Assembly (NCBI RefSeq): GCF_014495685.1
Contig: NZ_JACTVI010000016.1
Span: 60,487 to 124,486, forward strand
Direction: 5' to 3'
Origin: Streptomyces sp. TRM68367
GTDB taxonomy: Bacteria > Actinomycetota > Actinomycetes > Streptomycetales > Streptomycetaceae
Length of the DNA: 64,000 nucleotides
Shown: positions 9,013 to 18,742 of the stretch, piece after piece
Layout of the letters: each line of letters opens with the position of its first letter
How positions within the stretch are numbered: the stretch's first letter is position 1
Notes under the pieces: model-generated
What the model was told of the DNA's origin: nothing
Database searches by the model: none
What the model saw: only the letters and a program-made list of their open reading frames with translations
Made by a program: the position numbers and the translations under genes

Positions 9013-10164
9013 ATGATCGCACGCAGACGACAGCTGGCCCTGGCCCTGACCGCCGTCCTCGCCGCGGGCGCCGCCTGCCAGGCCGACGGCCGCGAGGAGC
9101 CGCGGGGCGGCCGGCCCGCCCCGTCCACCGCGGCGCGCGGTTTCACCCTGGTCGCCTCCGGCGACGTCCTCCCGCACAGCTCGATCATCGACCGGGCGCG
9201 CTTCGACGCCGACGGCACCGGGTACGACTTCCGCCCGATGCTCTCCGGCGTCCGGCCCGTGGTCTCCCGCGCCGACCTCGCGCTGTGCCACATGGAGACC
9301 GTGTACGGCGCGGACGGCCACTACACCGGATACCCGACCTTCAAGTCCCCGCCCGAGGTCGCCCGCGGCCTCGCCGCCACCGGCTACGACGGCTGCTCCA
9401 CCGCCTCCAACCACACCCTGGACGACGGCGCCGACGGCATCCGCCGCACCCTCGACACCCTCGACCGCGCGGGCGTCCGGCACGCCGGCTCGGCCCGCAG
9501 CGAACAGGAGGCGCGCAGCGTCCCGATCCTGCGCGCGGGCCCCGCGCAGGTCGCCCACCTCGCCTACACCTACGGCACGAACGGCATCCCGCTCCCGCCG
9601 GGACAGCCCTGGGCGGTCAATCTGATCGACGAGGCCGCGATCCTCGCCGACGCCCGGGCCGCCCGGGAGGCCGGCGCCGACGTCGTCGTCGTGTCCCTGC
9701 ACTGGGGCACCGAATGGCAGGACGCCCCCGACGACCAGCAGCTCGCCCTCGCCCGCACGCTCACCGCCGCGCACAGCGGCCGACGGCCCGACATCGACCT
9801 GATCCTCGGCACGCACGCCCATGTCCCGCAGGCGTACGAGAAGGTCAACGGCACCTGGGTGGTCTACGGCATGGGCGACCAGATCGCCGGCGAGATGCGC
9901 AACCACGCGGGCCTCGCGGATCCGCGCGGCAACCAGTCCACCCTCGCCCGCTTCACCTTCGCCCCGCCCGCCCGGCCGGGCGGGCGCTGGGAGGTGAAAC
10001 GGGCCGAGTTCGTCCCGCAGCTGTTCGACGTCGACGCCGGCCGGGTCGTCAACCTCAACCGCGCCCTCGCCCAGGGCGCCGACGTGCGTGCCGTACGGGA
10101 CCGGATCCGGGACGTGGCGCTCAGCAGGGGCGCGGCGGCCGACGGGCTGGTGATGGGGGAGTAG
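9013..10164 (+). CDS. CapA family metallophosphoesterase-like lipoprotein
   Basis: A 383-residue exported protein of the CapA/PgsA family (PF09587), metallophosphoesterase-fold proteins involved in surface polymer (poly-gamma-glutamate or capsule) handling. The signal peptide covers residues 1-20, with a possible but poor lipobox AAGAAC. Metal-binding style motifs are seen in order: SGDVLPH (about 50), CHMETVYG (about 94), SNHTLDDG (about 133), LHWGTEW (about 232) and GTHAHVPQAYE (about 265). Length is usual for the family. The ATG at 9013 follows a GGGGTGAC stretch. No capBC or pgs partners are nearby, so the polymer concerned is unknown. Confidence 0.9.
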   Translation: MIARRRQLALALTAVLAAGAACQADGREEPRGGRPAPSTAARGFTLVASGDVLPHSSIIDRARFDADGTGYDFRPMLSGVRPVVSRADLALCHMETVYGADGHYTGYPTFKSPPEVARGLAATGYDGCSTASNHTLDDGADGIRRTLDTLDRAGVRHAGSARSEQEARSVPILRAGPAQVAHLAYTYGTNGIPLPPGQPWAVNLIDEAAILADARAAREAGADVVVVSLHWGTEWQDAPDDQQLALARTLTAAHSGRRPDIDLILGTHAHVPQAYEKVNGTWVVYGMGDQIAGEMRNHAGLADPRGNQSTLARFTFAPPARPGGRWEVKRAEFVPQLFDVDAGRVVNLNRALAQGADVRAVRDRIRDVALSRGAAADGLVMGE

Positions 10165-10272
10165 GGGCGAGGGCGGACCTCGTCTCGTTGCTCAAGCCGG
10201 CCCAGCGGCAAAGGGCTGCTGGCGGATCATGATGCTCCAGTGGCGCCGGTGACGGAAGGCGCCGCGCACCGA

Positions 10273-11551
<1,279 letters not shown>

Positions 11552-11640
11552 CCCGTGGCGCTCGGCCGAGCGGGTGGAATCATGCCGCCGCTCCGGTGTT
11601 GCTGAAGTGCGTCGGCCGTCCGCCGGGCGACTGATGAGTC

Positions 11641-12477
11641 ATGACGAAGGATCAGTTGCTCACCCGGCGCCGGGCCTTGCTCGCCGGCGCCGGTGCTCTG
11701 GGGGCCGCCGGAGTGGCCGGGGCGTTCGCGGCGGTCACCGCGGGCGAGCCCGCCGCGCCCCCGGCCCTTGCCCCGGGGCCGCAGGCACACCGCCCGCACA
11801 GGCCCTCCGCCTACCGCCTGCGGCCCCTGACCGGCTACGGCCCGCCGCGCACCGCGCCCGGCCGCACCCCGGTACGGCACACGCCGCTGCTGCGCGTGTC
11901 CGGCCGGGGCCGCGCGATGGTGCTGACCTTCGACGACGGACCCGACCCCCGCTACACCCCCGACATCCTCGACACGCTCGCCGCCTACGACGTGCGCGCC
12001 ATGTTCTTCGTGTGCGGCGAGATGGCCGCCGGCAACCGGGACCTGCTCGCCCGCATGGCCGACGAGGGACACGTCGTCGGCAACCACACCTGGTCCCACC
12101 CGCTGCTCACCCGTCTGACGCGCCGCCAGATCCGCTCCCAGATGGAACGCACCAGCGAGGTGATCGAGGAGGCGTACGGCGACCTCCCGCAGTGGTTCCG
12201 CGCCCCCTACGGCGCCTGGAACCGCGCCGCCTTCCAGCTCGGCGCCGAACTCGGCATGGAACACCTCGCCTGGACCGTCGACACCCTCGACTGGACCAAC
12301 CCCGGCACCCGCACCATCGTCCATCGCGTCGAGGACGGAGCCGCCCCCGGCGTCGTGGTGCTCTCGCACGACGCCGGGGGCGACCGCACCCAGAGCGTGC
12401 GTGCCCTGCGCGCCTATCTGCCGGCCCTGCTGGACTCCGGCTACCACATCACCGTGCCCCGGCGGCATGACAAGTGA
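11641..12477 (+). CDS. Exported polysaccharide deacetylase (NodB domain)
   Basis: A 278-residue carbohydrate esterase 4 enzyme, removing acetyl groups from peptidoglycan, chitin-like or related polymers outside the membrane. A twin-arginine-like signal (TRRRALLAGAGALGAAG) occupies residues 8-35, followed by a Pro-rich linker. The NodB domain begins at MVLTFDDGPDPRYTPDILD (motif 1 with both Asp), then HVVGNHTWSHPLL (metal His-His motif 2), WFRAPYGAWN (motif 3), DTLDWTNPG (motif 4) and VVVLSHDAGG (motif 5). All catalytic residues are present. The start ATG at 11641 begins MTKDQL. It is convergent with the class F sortase gene. Confidence 0.93.
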   Translation: MTKDQLLTRRRALLAGAGALGAAGVAGAFAAVTAGEPAAPPALAPGPQAHRPHRPSAYRLRPLTGYGPPRTAPGRTPVRHTPLLRVSGRGRAMVLTFDDGPDPRYTPDILDTLAAYDVRAMFFVCGEMAAGNRDLLARMADEGHVVGNHTWSHPLLTRLTRRQIRSQMERTSEVIEEAYGDLPQWFRAPYGAWNRAAFQLGAELGMEHLAWTVDTLDWTNPGTRTIVHRVEDGAAPGVVVLSHDAGGDRTQSVRALRAYLPALLDSGYHITVPRRHDK

Positions 12478-12492
12478 GCCGCCGGGGGACGC

Positions 12493-13161
12493 TCAGCGGA
12501 CCTCGACCAGGCGGGCGAAGACGACCACATTGCCCTGGTAGCCGTTCTGCTTCGAGAAACCGCCCCCGCAGGTGATGACCCGCAATTCCGGGCCGCCTTT
12601 GGAGCCGTAGACCCGGTCGCCGGGGAAATTGTCCTTCGCGAAGACCTCGATGCCGTAGATCTCGAACACCGCGGTCTTTCCGTCCTGCCGCGTCACCTCG
12701 ACGCGGTTTCCCTTCTTCAGCGCCCCGAGTCCGTAGAACACGGCGGGTCCCTGCCTGTTGTCGACATGGCCGACGACAACAGCGGTGCCCTTTTCGCCGG
12801 GGGAGACGGCACCGGTGAACCAGCCGGCCAGGTTCGGGTCCTCCGGCGGCGGCGCGTCGACCCAGCCCTGCGCGTCCAGGCCCACCGCCATGACCGGCGC
12901 GTCGACCTGGATCGCCGGGATCCGCACCCGGTCCGGGACGGCGTACGGCAGCGGCTGCACGGCCCCGGCGAAGGTGCCGCCGGGCACCCGGCTGTCCGCC
13001 GCGGCCGCCGTGGCGGGCTGCGGCGGACCGACGTCGAACTCTCCCGAACCGTTACGGATGAGCGCGAGGCCGGTCAGCAGCACCAGCGCTATCACGCCCC
13101 ACGGGGCGCGCTTCTTCCGCCGCGCCTCCTCCTCGGCCTCGGCCAGCTCCGACGCAGACAT
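12493..13161 (-). CDS. Class F sortase
   Basis: A 222-residue membrane-anchored transpeptidase. A short cytoplasmic basic segment precedes one transmembrane helix (about residues 20-36), then a Pro/Ala linker and the sortase barrel from about residue 78. The catalytic His is in VVVGHVDNRQGPAVF (about 135) and the catalytic Cys in LRVITCGGGF (about 197); the usual Arg may be one of those in FARLVEVR at the end. ATG 13161 follows GAGGGGA. Two small secreted proteins with single C-terminal anchors lie just beyond, but neither has a clear LPxTG motif, so the substrate is unknown. Confidence 0.9.
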   Translation of the reverse strand: MSASELAEAEEEARRKKRAPWGVIALVLLTGLALIRNGSGEFDVGPPQPATAAAADSRVPGGTFAGAVQPLPYAVPDRVRIPAIQVDAPVMAVGLDAQGWVDAPPPEDPNLAGWFTGAVSPGEKGTAVVVGHVDNRQGPAVFYGLGALKKGNRVEVTRQDGKTAVFEIYGIEVFAKDNFPGDRVYGSKGGPELRVITCGGGFSKQNGYQGNVVVFARLVEVR

Positions 13162-13494
13162 TCGCCATCCCCTCTCGACACGGCCGTCGCCGCGTCGTTA
13201 CGCGCATACGAGAACGCTAAATCCGGTGCGCGCGACCGGCGACGGGGCGGCGGCGAACGGGTGGTCCGGGCGCCTTTCGGTGCGCCATCCGAGGCGCCGC
13301 CGAGAGGAAATTTCTGACGGTCCGTGACCTGCGGTGATATCCCGCTGCGCGGTTTTCCCGCGGCGTGTTCGCTCACCAGGACGGACTATTCCCGAAATGC
13401 GGTGCCGTGCACGGCAACTGAGGGTCTTTCTGGGAGGCGCTTTCTCGCCGATCGACCGGGGACGGGTCCCGGGGCGTCTTCCGCGGAGGATGAC
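13162..13494. other. Divergent intergenic region between sortase and secreted protein genes
   Basis: This 333-base gap separates the minus-strand sortase gene from the plus-strand secreted protein gene and must contain both promoters. It includes an AT-rich run GAGGAAATTTCTGACGG near 13300. I could not assign a confident -10/-35 pair, RNA gene or coding frame. Confidence 0.5.
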
Positions 13495-13992
13495 ATGCGT
13501 ACTACTCGTGCCCTGGCGGCCACCTCAGCCGCGGTCGCCGCGCTCGGCCTCGCCGCACCCGCGGCCGCCGCGTGGGACGGCGTGCACGCCAACCCGAGGA
13601 ACATCGTCGCGCTGCCCAGCGTCATCGCCCGCGGCGGTCAGCTGACCATCACGGTCGACGGCTGCCCGCAGGGTGGTACCGCGACTTCCGACGCGTTCCC
13701 CTCGACAACGCTCACCCCGATCCACGGCGCCAACCAGACCGCCAAGGGCACCGCCACCGTCCGCACCAACGCCCGCCCGGGGGCGCACAACATCACCGTC
13801 ACCTGCGACAGCCGTACGCTCACCAAGCCGAATGCCTTCACCGTCATCGGCGGTGTCCGCGGCGGCGTCGGCGGCAGCAGCTCCACCGGGGCCACGCCGA
13901 CCGACATCGCCATCGGCGGCGGGCTCGTGGCGGCGGCGGTCGTCGGCGGCGGCGTGTTCTGGATGCGCCGCCGGGCCGAGAAGCGGATCTGA
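13495..13992 (+). CDS. Small secreted protein with C-terminal membrane anchor
   Basis: A 165-residue exported protein. Signal peptide MRTTRALAATSAAVAALGLA through AAAAW (residues 1-27); a beta-rich domain with two cysteines (VDGCPQGG and ITVTCDSR) about 40 residues apart that may form a disulfide; a Gly/Ser linker; and a final hydrophobic segment IAIGGGLVAAAVVGGGVFWM with the basic tail RRRAEKRI. ATG 13495 is preceded by GGAGGA. The architecture equals that of the convergent gene at 14131-14646, suggesting paralogues. The tail resembles a sorting-signal anchor but has no LPxTG. Function unknown; linkage to the sortase is by position. Confidence 0.82.
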   Translation: MRTTRALAATSAAVAALGLAAPAAAAWDGVHANPRNIVALPSVIARGGQLTITVDGCPQGGTATSDAFPSTTLTPIHGANQTAKGTATVRTNARPGAHNITVTCDSRTLTKPNAFTVIGGVRGGVGGSSSTGATPTDIAIGGGLVAAAVVGGGVFWMRRRAEKRI

Positions 13993-14068
13993 CCGCCGTA
14001 CCGGCCAGGAGCCGGACTCCCTCGGATCGCACGTCTCTACCCGGACTCCTTCGGAACGCACGTCCACA

Positions 14069-14109
14069 GGGCTTCGCCCCGGACCCTCGCGGGATCCGGG
14101 GCGAAGCCC
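14069..14109. terminator. Bidirectional stem-loop terminator
   Basis: A perfect 15-bp inverted repeat, GGGCTTCGCCCCGGA at 14069-14083 and its complement at 14095-14109 with an 11-base loop, lies between two convergent genes ending at 13992 and 14131. No T run follows, as is common in Streptomyces. Confidence 0.9.
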
Positions 14110-14130
14110 CGGGCCGTGGCGGACGGCCCG

Positions 14131-14646
14131 TCAGGTGCCCTCCTTGCCGGTGTCGCGGCGCGAACGGCGGTAGGCCACCCCGAGCGAGCCCGCGATCAGC
14201 GCGGCGCCGAGGCCGATCTCCCGCAGCTCGAAACCGGCCGAGCTGCCGCCTTCCCCGGCCTGCACACCATGCCGGGGCACAGGGTGCGGCCTCGGGTCCG
14301 GATCCGGACGGCCGCCGGCGATCGTGAGGTCGACGGTCTGCCAGAAGGTGCCGCAGTGGAACGTCACCTCATACGCGGCGCCCGGTTCGGTGTCCCAGTC
14401 GACCACCGCGTGGGCCGAGGTCTGCCCCCGGCGGATGGTCACCGTGTCGAAGGCACGCGAGGAGACGATCACGTCCTGCTCGCAGCCGGTCGCGCGCAGG
14501 GTCACCTGTTCGCCGGCCTCGACGGCCGAGGGCACGACCCCGACCCGGAAGCCCGCGCCCTCGGCCCATGCGTGCGGGGCGCAGGAAGTGAGGGCGAGGG
14601 CGCTGACGCCCAGCAGTGCGGCCGAAGCGACGCGTATCACGCGCAT
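14131..14646 (-). CDS. Small secreted protein with C-terminal membrane anchor, likely paralogue
   Basis: A 171-residue protein with a lipoprotein-like signal peptide (residues 1-20, SALALTSC then APHAW), a beta-rich domain with two cysteines (ATGCEQDV and VTFHCGTFW), a Pro/Asp linker and a hydrophobic anchor EIGLGAALIAGSLGVAYRRS ending in basic residues. The plan matches the convergent gene at 13495-13992. ATG 14646 has GGAGG eight bases upstream; a further in-frame start at 14709 lies before the ribosome site. No known catalytic motif. A surface or adhesion role linked to the nearby sortase is inference. Confidence 0.8.
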   Translation of the reverse strand: MRVIRVASAALLGVSALALTSCAPHAWAEGAGFRVGVVPSAVEAGEQVTLRATGCEQDVIVSSRAFDTVTIRRGQTSAHAVVDWDTEPGAAYEVTFHCGTFWQTVDLTIAGGRPDPDPRPHPVPRHGVQAGEGGSSAGFELREIGLGAALIAGSLGVAYRRSRRDTGKEGT

Positions 14647-14892
14647 GGTGAATCCTCCGGGTCCCCGAGGAGCAGCAGCGGACCTCTTCCGCTCGCGCCA
14701 GAAATGCACCTCGTTGACCGAAACGCTAGGAAGATCCGCACGGGTGCGCGATCGCAGTCGCGCGAATGGGGCACGGCTGTGGGCCGCTCAGGCGACAGCG
14801 CTTCCGCCGGTCGGGGGACGGCAGCGGCGTGGCGCCGCCGCCCCCGGCCCGTCATGGGGTGAGGGGCCGTCAGCCCTTCAGCTGGGAGAAGA

Positions 14893-15657
14893 TCAGCCCT
14901 TCACCTGTGGGAAAAGACGCAGGAACGGGTCCGCCGACGCGGCGATGCCGCGACTGTAGGGCGCATCGAAGTCCCAGATCAGGAAGAGCAGGAAGGCGAT
15001 CAGCGCGGAGAACAGCCCCGCCAGGATCAGCTCGCGCGCCGAACGCCGGATCTGCAGCGCGAAGACCATCCCGATGGTCACCACCCCTCCGGTGATCAGC
15101 CCGAACCACACCACGCCCGGCATGGTCGCCCCCATCGACTCCGCCCGGGCGGTGCGCGCCTGGTCCGCCGCGGTCACCTGGTCCAGGAGGGGCTGGTAGG
15201 CCTGGGCCTGGAAGTCGGACTTCGGCTCGTAGTCGGTGACGTCCGCGCGGACGCGCGCGAGCAGTGCGGTGCCGCGCTCGGTGACCCGGCTGTGGTCGGC
15301 CATGGTGTCCCACTCGGTGCTGACGACGTGTCCAACATAGGCATTGACATCGTCCCGAATGCGGTTTCGGACGTCGGCCGGGTAGACGCGGACGCGTTCC
15401 GAGATCTCGTGCAGCGCGGCGGCCTCCGTCCGCACGTGCTCCAGGGCCGCGCTGCGCGCCTCCCAGACGCCGGCGATGGCGAGCCCCAGGACGATGGCGT
15501 AGACCACGCCGATCCACATCGTCATGTACTCGATGACGTCCGGGGTCTCGCTGGGATCCTCGTCCTCGGACGCTGCGCGGTCCCGTACGAGGGTGATGAC
15601 GACCACGACGGCACACGCGGCCACCATCGCGAGGGTGAGAACAAGCCATTCCGGCAA
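14893..15657 (-). CDS. DUF4239 family membrane protein
   Basis: A 254-residue membrane protein. Helices lie at about residues 2-22 (WLVLTLAMVAACAVVVVITL), 45-70, 180-205 and 212-232, with a soluble loop between helix 2 and 3 rich in Glu, Arg and Asp; this 2+2 plan and length fit the DUF4239 family, of unknown function. The start is TTG at 15657, six bases after GGAGG, which gives an N terminus directly at the first helix; a longer open frame to 16116 is the shadow of the upstream proline-rich gene. That gene ends 23 bases upstream, so the two form an operon. The last 25 bases of the gene are imperfectly duplicated just downstream. Confidence 0.82.
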   Translation of the reverse strand: MPEWLVLTLAMVAACAVVVVITLVRDRAASEDEDPSETPDVIEYMTMWIGVVYAIVLGLAIAGVWEARSAALEHVRTEAAALHEISERVRVYPADVRNRIRDDVNAYVGHVVSTEWDTMADHSRVTERGTALLARVRADVTDYEPKSDFQAQAYQPLLDQVTAADQARTARAESMGATMPGVVWFGLITGGVVTIGMVFALQIRRSARELILAGLFSALIAFLLFLIWDFDAPYSRGIAASADPFLRLFPQVKG

Positions 15658-15680
15658 GAGGTGCCTCCAGGGCCAATGGA

Positions 15681-16307
15681 TCAGCGCGGACGCAGCGCGG
15701 CGACAGCGATCACCGCGGGCGTGAGAACGAGCAGGACGAAGACGAGCGGCGACGGGGCACCGCCGGACGGCCGCTGACGCGGCGCGGCGCGATGGCGCGG
15801 GTAGTGCACGGGGGCCACGGAGGGGCGTGGCGGCCCGGGCCGGGCCGACGGCTTCGGCGCCGGCGTGGCCGGTGGCGCCGGTGCCGGTGGGTCCGGTGGG
15901 GCCTTGAACGTGGGCGTCGGAGTGGGGGTCGGTCGTGGGCGGGGTTCCGCCGGCCGGGGTGGCGGCGGCGGTGGCTCGGGTTTCGCCGTGGGGCTCGGTT
16001 TCGGCGGCGGCTTCGGGGCGGGCGGCGGTGGTGTCGGTTTCGGTGGCGTCGGCCTGGGTTTCGGTGGCGGCTTCGGCGTCGGTGACGGCGTGGGGGCCGG
16101 CGCCGGCGTCTGGCACGGCGGCGGGGTCGGCCAGGTGAGGTCACCGGCGACCGCCGCCCACCGTGTGCCGCCCGGGCCCGTCGAGGCGGACGCGCAGGCG
16201 TCGGCAACCGCGGCGCCGGCCGGGGCGCCGACCAGCGCCCAGGTCAGCGTCATCAGGGCCAACGTCCTTGCCGCGAGGGCGGATTGAAGAGGTGAAGGTC
16301 CATGCAC
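15681..16307 (-). CDS. Secreted proline-rich repeat protein
   Basis: A 208-residue exported protein: signal peptide within residues 10-35 (ALMTLTWALVGAPAGAAVAD), a short Cys-containing stretch, then about 120 residues of Pro-Lys/Thr-Pro repeats (motifs such as PTPKPPPKPRP and PPPPAPKPPPKP), and a C-terminal hydrophobic segment PLVFVLLVLTPAVIAVAAL. It probably crosses the peptidoglycan as a stalk. The start has GAGGA about ten bases upstream; MTLTWALVGAP is an alternative start. It is the first gene of a two-gene unit with the DUF4239 protein. Function unknown. Confidence 0.75.
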   Translation of the reverse strand: MHGPSPLQSALAARTLALMTLTWALVGAPAGAAVADACASASTGPGGTRWAAVAGDLTWPTPPPCQTPAPAPTPSPTPKPPPKPRPTPPKPTPPPPAPKPPPKPSPTAKPEPPPPPPRPAEPRPRPTPTPTPTFKAPPDPPAPAPPATPAPKPSARPGPPRPSVAPVHYPRHRAAPRQRPSGGAPSPLVFVLLVLTPAVIAVAALRPR

Positions 16308-16588
16308 GACGAAGATCCTCAGGGCTGTCGCGCCCGCGGCGCGCCGGAGCCGCCGGGGATCGCCCCGAAGGAGGGACGCGCGGCATCGGTGGTTGACCGG
16401 CGGCCGGGTACGGCGGCGCCACAGGCTCCGGCGCGGGTGACATCACAGGTCCCAGACGGGCGGGAGCACAGGTTCCGGAAAGAAATTTGAGCGCCGGTTG
16501 AACACAACCACGCCCGCAATGCGTACCCAGTGTCGTGCGGCGGCGCAGCAGGGCGCTGCAACACCCTTGTGAACATGGGGAGTTGACG

Positions 16589-17575
16589 ATGAAGACCTCC
16601 TGGCGGAGCGCCTCACTCGTGGCGAGCGCCGCGGCGGTTCTGGCGCTGACGACGGCGTGCGGTCAGGAAACCCCTTCGGCGGGCAGCCAGAACGTGGGTG
16701 CCACGGCGGCGCCCGGTGACTACGGCAGCATCGGCGCCGGAGCCCAGAACAGCGGCGTCGGCAACGGCCAGGGTGCCGCGAGCCCGACTCCCACCGGTGC
16801 CGCGGGCGCCCCGGTCGCCCCCGCGGGCAAGCTGTCCGTCTCCACCAACGCGGAACTCGGCAAGGTCCTGACCGACAGCGTCGGCCTCACCCTGTACCGC
16901 TTCGACCAGGACACCGCCGAGCCGCCCAAGACCAACTGCGAGGGCGACTGCGCCACGACCTGGCCGCCGGTGCCCGCGGACGACGCTACGGCCGGCGAGG
17001 GCATCGACAAGGCCCTGCTGGGCGAGGTCGCCCGCCCCGACGGCACCAAGCAGCTGACCGTCGGCGGCTGGCCGGTCTACCGCTACGCCAAGGACGTCAA
17101 CGCGGGCGACGTCAAGGGCCAGGGCGTGGGCGGCAAGTGGTACGCGCTCTCTCCCGACGGCAAGAAGGCGCAGAGCGCGGCGGCCGAGGATCTGCCGGGG
17201 CTGTCCACCCGCAACGACCCCAAGCTCGGCGAGATCGTCGTGGACAAGAACGGTCACACGGTCTACCGCTTCATGAAGGACACACAGTGGCCGATGTCCA
17301 CCGCGTGCACCGGCAAGTGCCTGGACAAGTGGCCCGTCGTCGCCCCGGTCGCCGAGAAGGACACCAAGGGCATCGACCTGCAGGGCTCCACCCCGAACCG
17401 GGGCTACGTCGTCTTCGACCGCCCCGACGGCATCAAGCAGCAGAGCATCGACTGCGTCCCGATCTACACCTTCGCGGGCGACGAGAAGCCCGGCGACACC
17501 AACGGTCAGGGCGTCGGAGGCACCTGGTTCGCCGTCCGGCCCGACGGAAAGCCGGTCGGCGCGTCGGAGAAGTAG
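16589..17575 (+). CDS. SCO0930-type lipoprotein with secreted repeats
   Basis: A 328-residue lipoprotein. Signal peptide residues 1-24 with lipobox LTTAC; a Gly/Ala/Pro linker; then two related domains of the PF03640 (secreted repeat) type: GKVLTDSVGLTLYRFDQD with NCEGDCATTWPPV and DGTKQLTVGGWPVYRYAKD, and again GEIVVDKNGHTVYRFMKD with ACTGKCLDKWPVV and DGIKQQSIDCVPIYTFAGD. Each repeat carries a CxxxC motif. ATG 16589 follows GGGAG. The family is widespread in Streptomyces with unknown function; similar repeats occur in extracellular electron-transfer or metal-related lipoproteins. It has its own strong terminator at 17626. Confidence 0.88.
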   Translation: MKTSWRSASLVASAAAVLALTTACGQETPSAGSQNVGATAAPGDYGSIGAGAQNSGVGNGQGAASPTPTGAAGAPVAPAGKLSVSTNAELGKVLTDSVGLTLYRFDQDTAEPPKTNCEGDCATTWPPVPADDATAGEGIDKALLGEVARPDGTKQLTVGGWPVYRYAKDVNAGDVKGQGVGGKWYALSPDGKKAQSAAAEDLPGLSTRNDPKLGEIVVDKNGHTVYRFMKDTQWPMSTACTGKCLDKWPVVAPVAEKDTKGIDLQGSTPNRGYVVFDRPDGIKQQSIDCVPIYTFAGDEKPGDTNGQGVGGTWFAVRPDGKPVGASEK

Positions 17576-17625
17576 CGAAAGCTCCCCAGGGTTGATCGTC
17601 TCGTCCACCCGGCATGCCGACCCAC

Positions 17626-17661
17626 GGTCCGCCCCTTCGCACCCCCGCGAAGGGGCGGACC
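17626..17661 (+). terminator. Stem-loop terminator after the SCO0930-type lipoprotein gene
   Basis: A perfect 15-bp inverted repeat, GGTCCGCCCCTTCGC at 17626-17640 and its complement at 17647-17661, with a six-base loop, followed by GGTTTGCC. It lies 50 bases after the stop codon at 17575. Confidence 0.92.
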
Positions 17662-17702
17662 GGTTTGCCATGATTAACCTGAACTCTTCGAATTCTTCAG
17701 TC

Positions 17703-17744
17703 ATCTTTCACGCCACATCGGACATCTTCCACGCCACATCGGAA
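17703..17744. repeat. Two tandem 21-bp repeats upstream of the methyltransferase gene
   Basis: ATCTTTCACGCCACATCGGAC is followed directly by ATCTTCCACGCCACATCGGAA; the copies differ at two positions. The pair sits about 190 bases before the methyltransferase start in an unusually AT-rich stretch, so it may be a regulator-binding site for the methyltransferase-rmdA unit. Two helical turns between copies would place protein contacts on one face. Confidence 0.8.
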
Positions 17745-17929
17745 CTCTCCGGAATGCCTCGAACACTGTTCGTAGCGTGTTCGGGAGGTTCCCAGGCGGG
17801 TATCAATTCGGCACGTGCCGCAGGCAGTGACCGGGAACGGACGGTCAATTTCCGTTTCGGCTCGCTCCATTGGCGGGCGATCAGTAGCCTCAGCTCGAAC
17901 GCCGGATCGCCTACGCCTTGGAGAGATAG

Positions 17930-18742
17930 ATGGAGCGTCCCGCCTGGGCCCCACGGAGCATCGACATCTCGGTGCCCAGCGTCTCCCGGATGTACGACTA
18001 CTATCTGGGCGGTTCGCACAACTTCGAGGTCGACCGGGAAGCGGCCCGCAAGGCCATGGAGTTCATGCCGGGACTCCCCAAGATCATGCAGGCGAACCGG
18101 GCGTTCATGCGCCGCGCGGTGCACTTCGCGGCCGGTGAGGGCATCACGCAGTTCCTGGACATCGGCTCCGGCATCCCGACCTTCGGCAACGTCCACGAGG
18201 TGGCCCAGGAGGCGAGCCCCGGCGCGCGCGTGGTGTACGTCGACCACGACCCGGTGGCCGTCGCGCACAGCCGGGCCGTCCTGGACGGCAACGAGGACGC
18301 GGACATCGTGCCCGCCGACCTCCGCAAGCCCGGGGACGTCCTGAACAGCCCGCAGGTGCAGCGGCTGATCGACCTGAATCGCCCGGTGGCGCTGATGCTC
18401 GTTGCCATACTGCACTTCGTGGAAGACGCGGACGACCCGTACGGGGCGGTGGCCGAGCTGCGCGACGCGCTCGCGCCCGGCAGCCTGCTCGCCCTCACGC
18501 ATGCCTCGTACGAGGGAATCCCGCTCCCGCCCGAGCGGGCCGATGGCGCGGTGGACGTATACAAGGACATTCGCAACCCGCTGGTCATGCGCTCGCGCGA
18601 GGAGATCGCGCAGTTCTTCGAGGGGTACGACATGGTGGAACCCGGACTGGTGCCGATGCCGCACTGGCGGCCGGACACCGCAGCCGAGGGCGAGGATCCC
18701 TATGCCTTCTCCGGTTTCGCCGGCGTGGGGCGTACGGCGTGA
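17930..18742 (+). CDS. SAM-dependent methyltransferase, DUF574/PF04672 family
   Basis: A 270-residue protein of a large actinomycete methyltransferase family. It begins with the family's signature ISVPSVSRMYDYYLGGSHNF, followed by the SAM motif FLDIGSGIPTFGNVHE (about residue 78), the acidic motif VVYVDHDPVAVAHS (about 102) and VALMLVAILHFVEDADD (about 153). The ATG at 17930 directly precedes the ERPAWAPRSID start. It overlaps the rmdA start by four bases, so translation is coupled to a c-di-GMP enzyme. The acceptor is unknown; members occur in many copies in Streptomyces genomes and some act in secondary metabolism. Confidence 0.9.
   Translation: MERPAWAPRSIDISVPSVSRMYDYYLGGSHNFEVDREAARKAMEFMPGLPKIMQANRAFMRRAVHFAAGEGITQFLDIGSGIPTFGNVHEVAQEASPGARVVYVDHDPVAVAHSRAVLDGNEDADIVPADLRKPGDVLNSPQVQRLIDLNRPVALMLVAILHFVEDADDPYGAVAELRDALAPGSLLALTHASYEGIPLPPERADGAVDVYKDIRNPLVMRSREEIAQFFEGYDMVEPGLVPMPHWRPDTAAEGEDPYAFSGFAGVGRTA

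Noticed and set aside
15865..16287. Glycine-rich plus-strand frame resembling a PE-PGRS or glycine-rich protein
   Set aside because: It is the complement of the proline-rich repeat gene on the minus strand, which has signal peptide, anchor and ribosome site.
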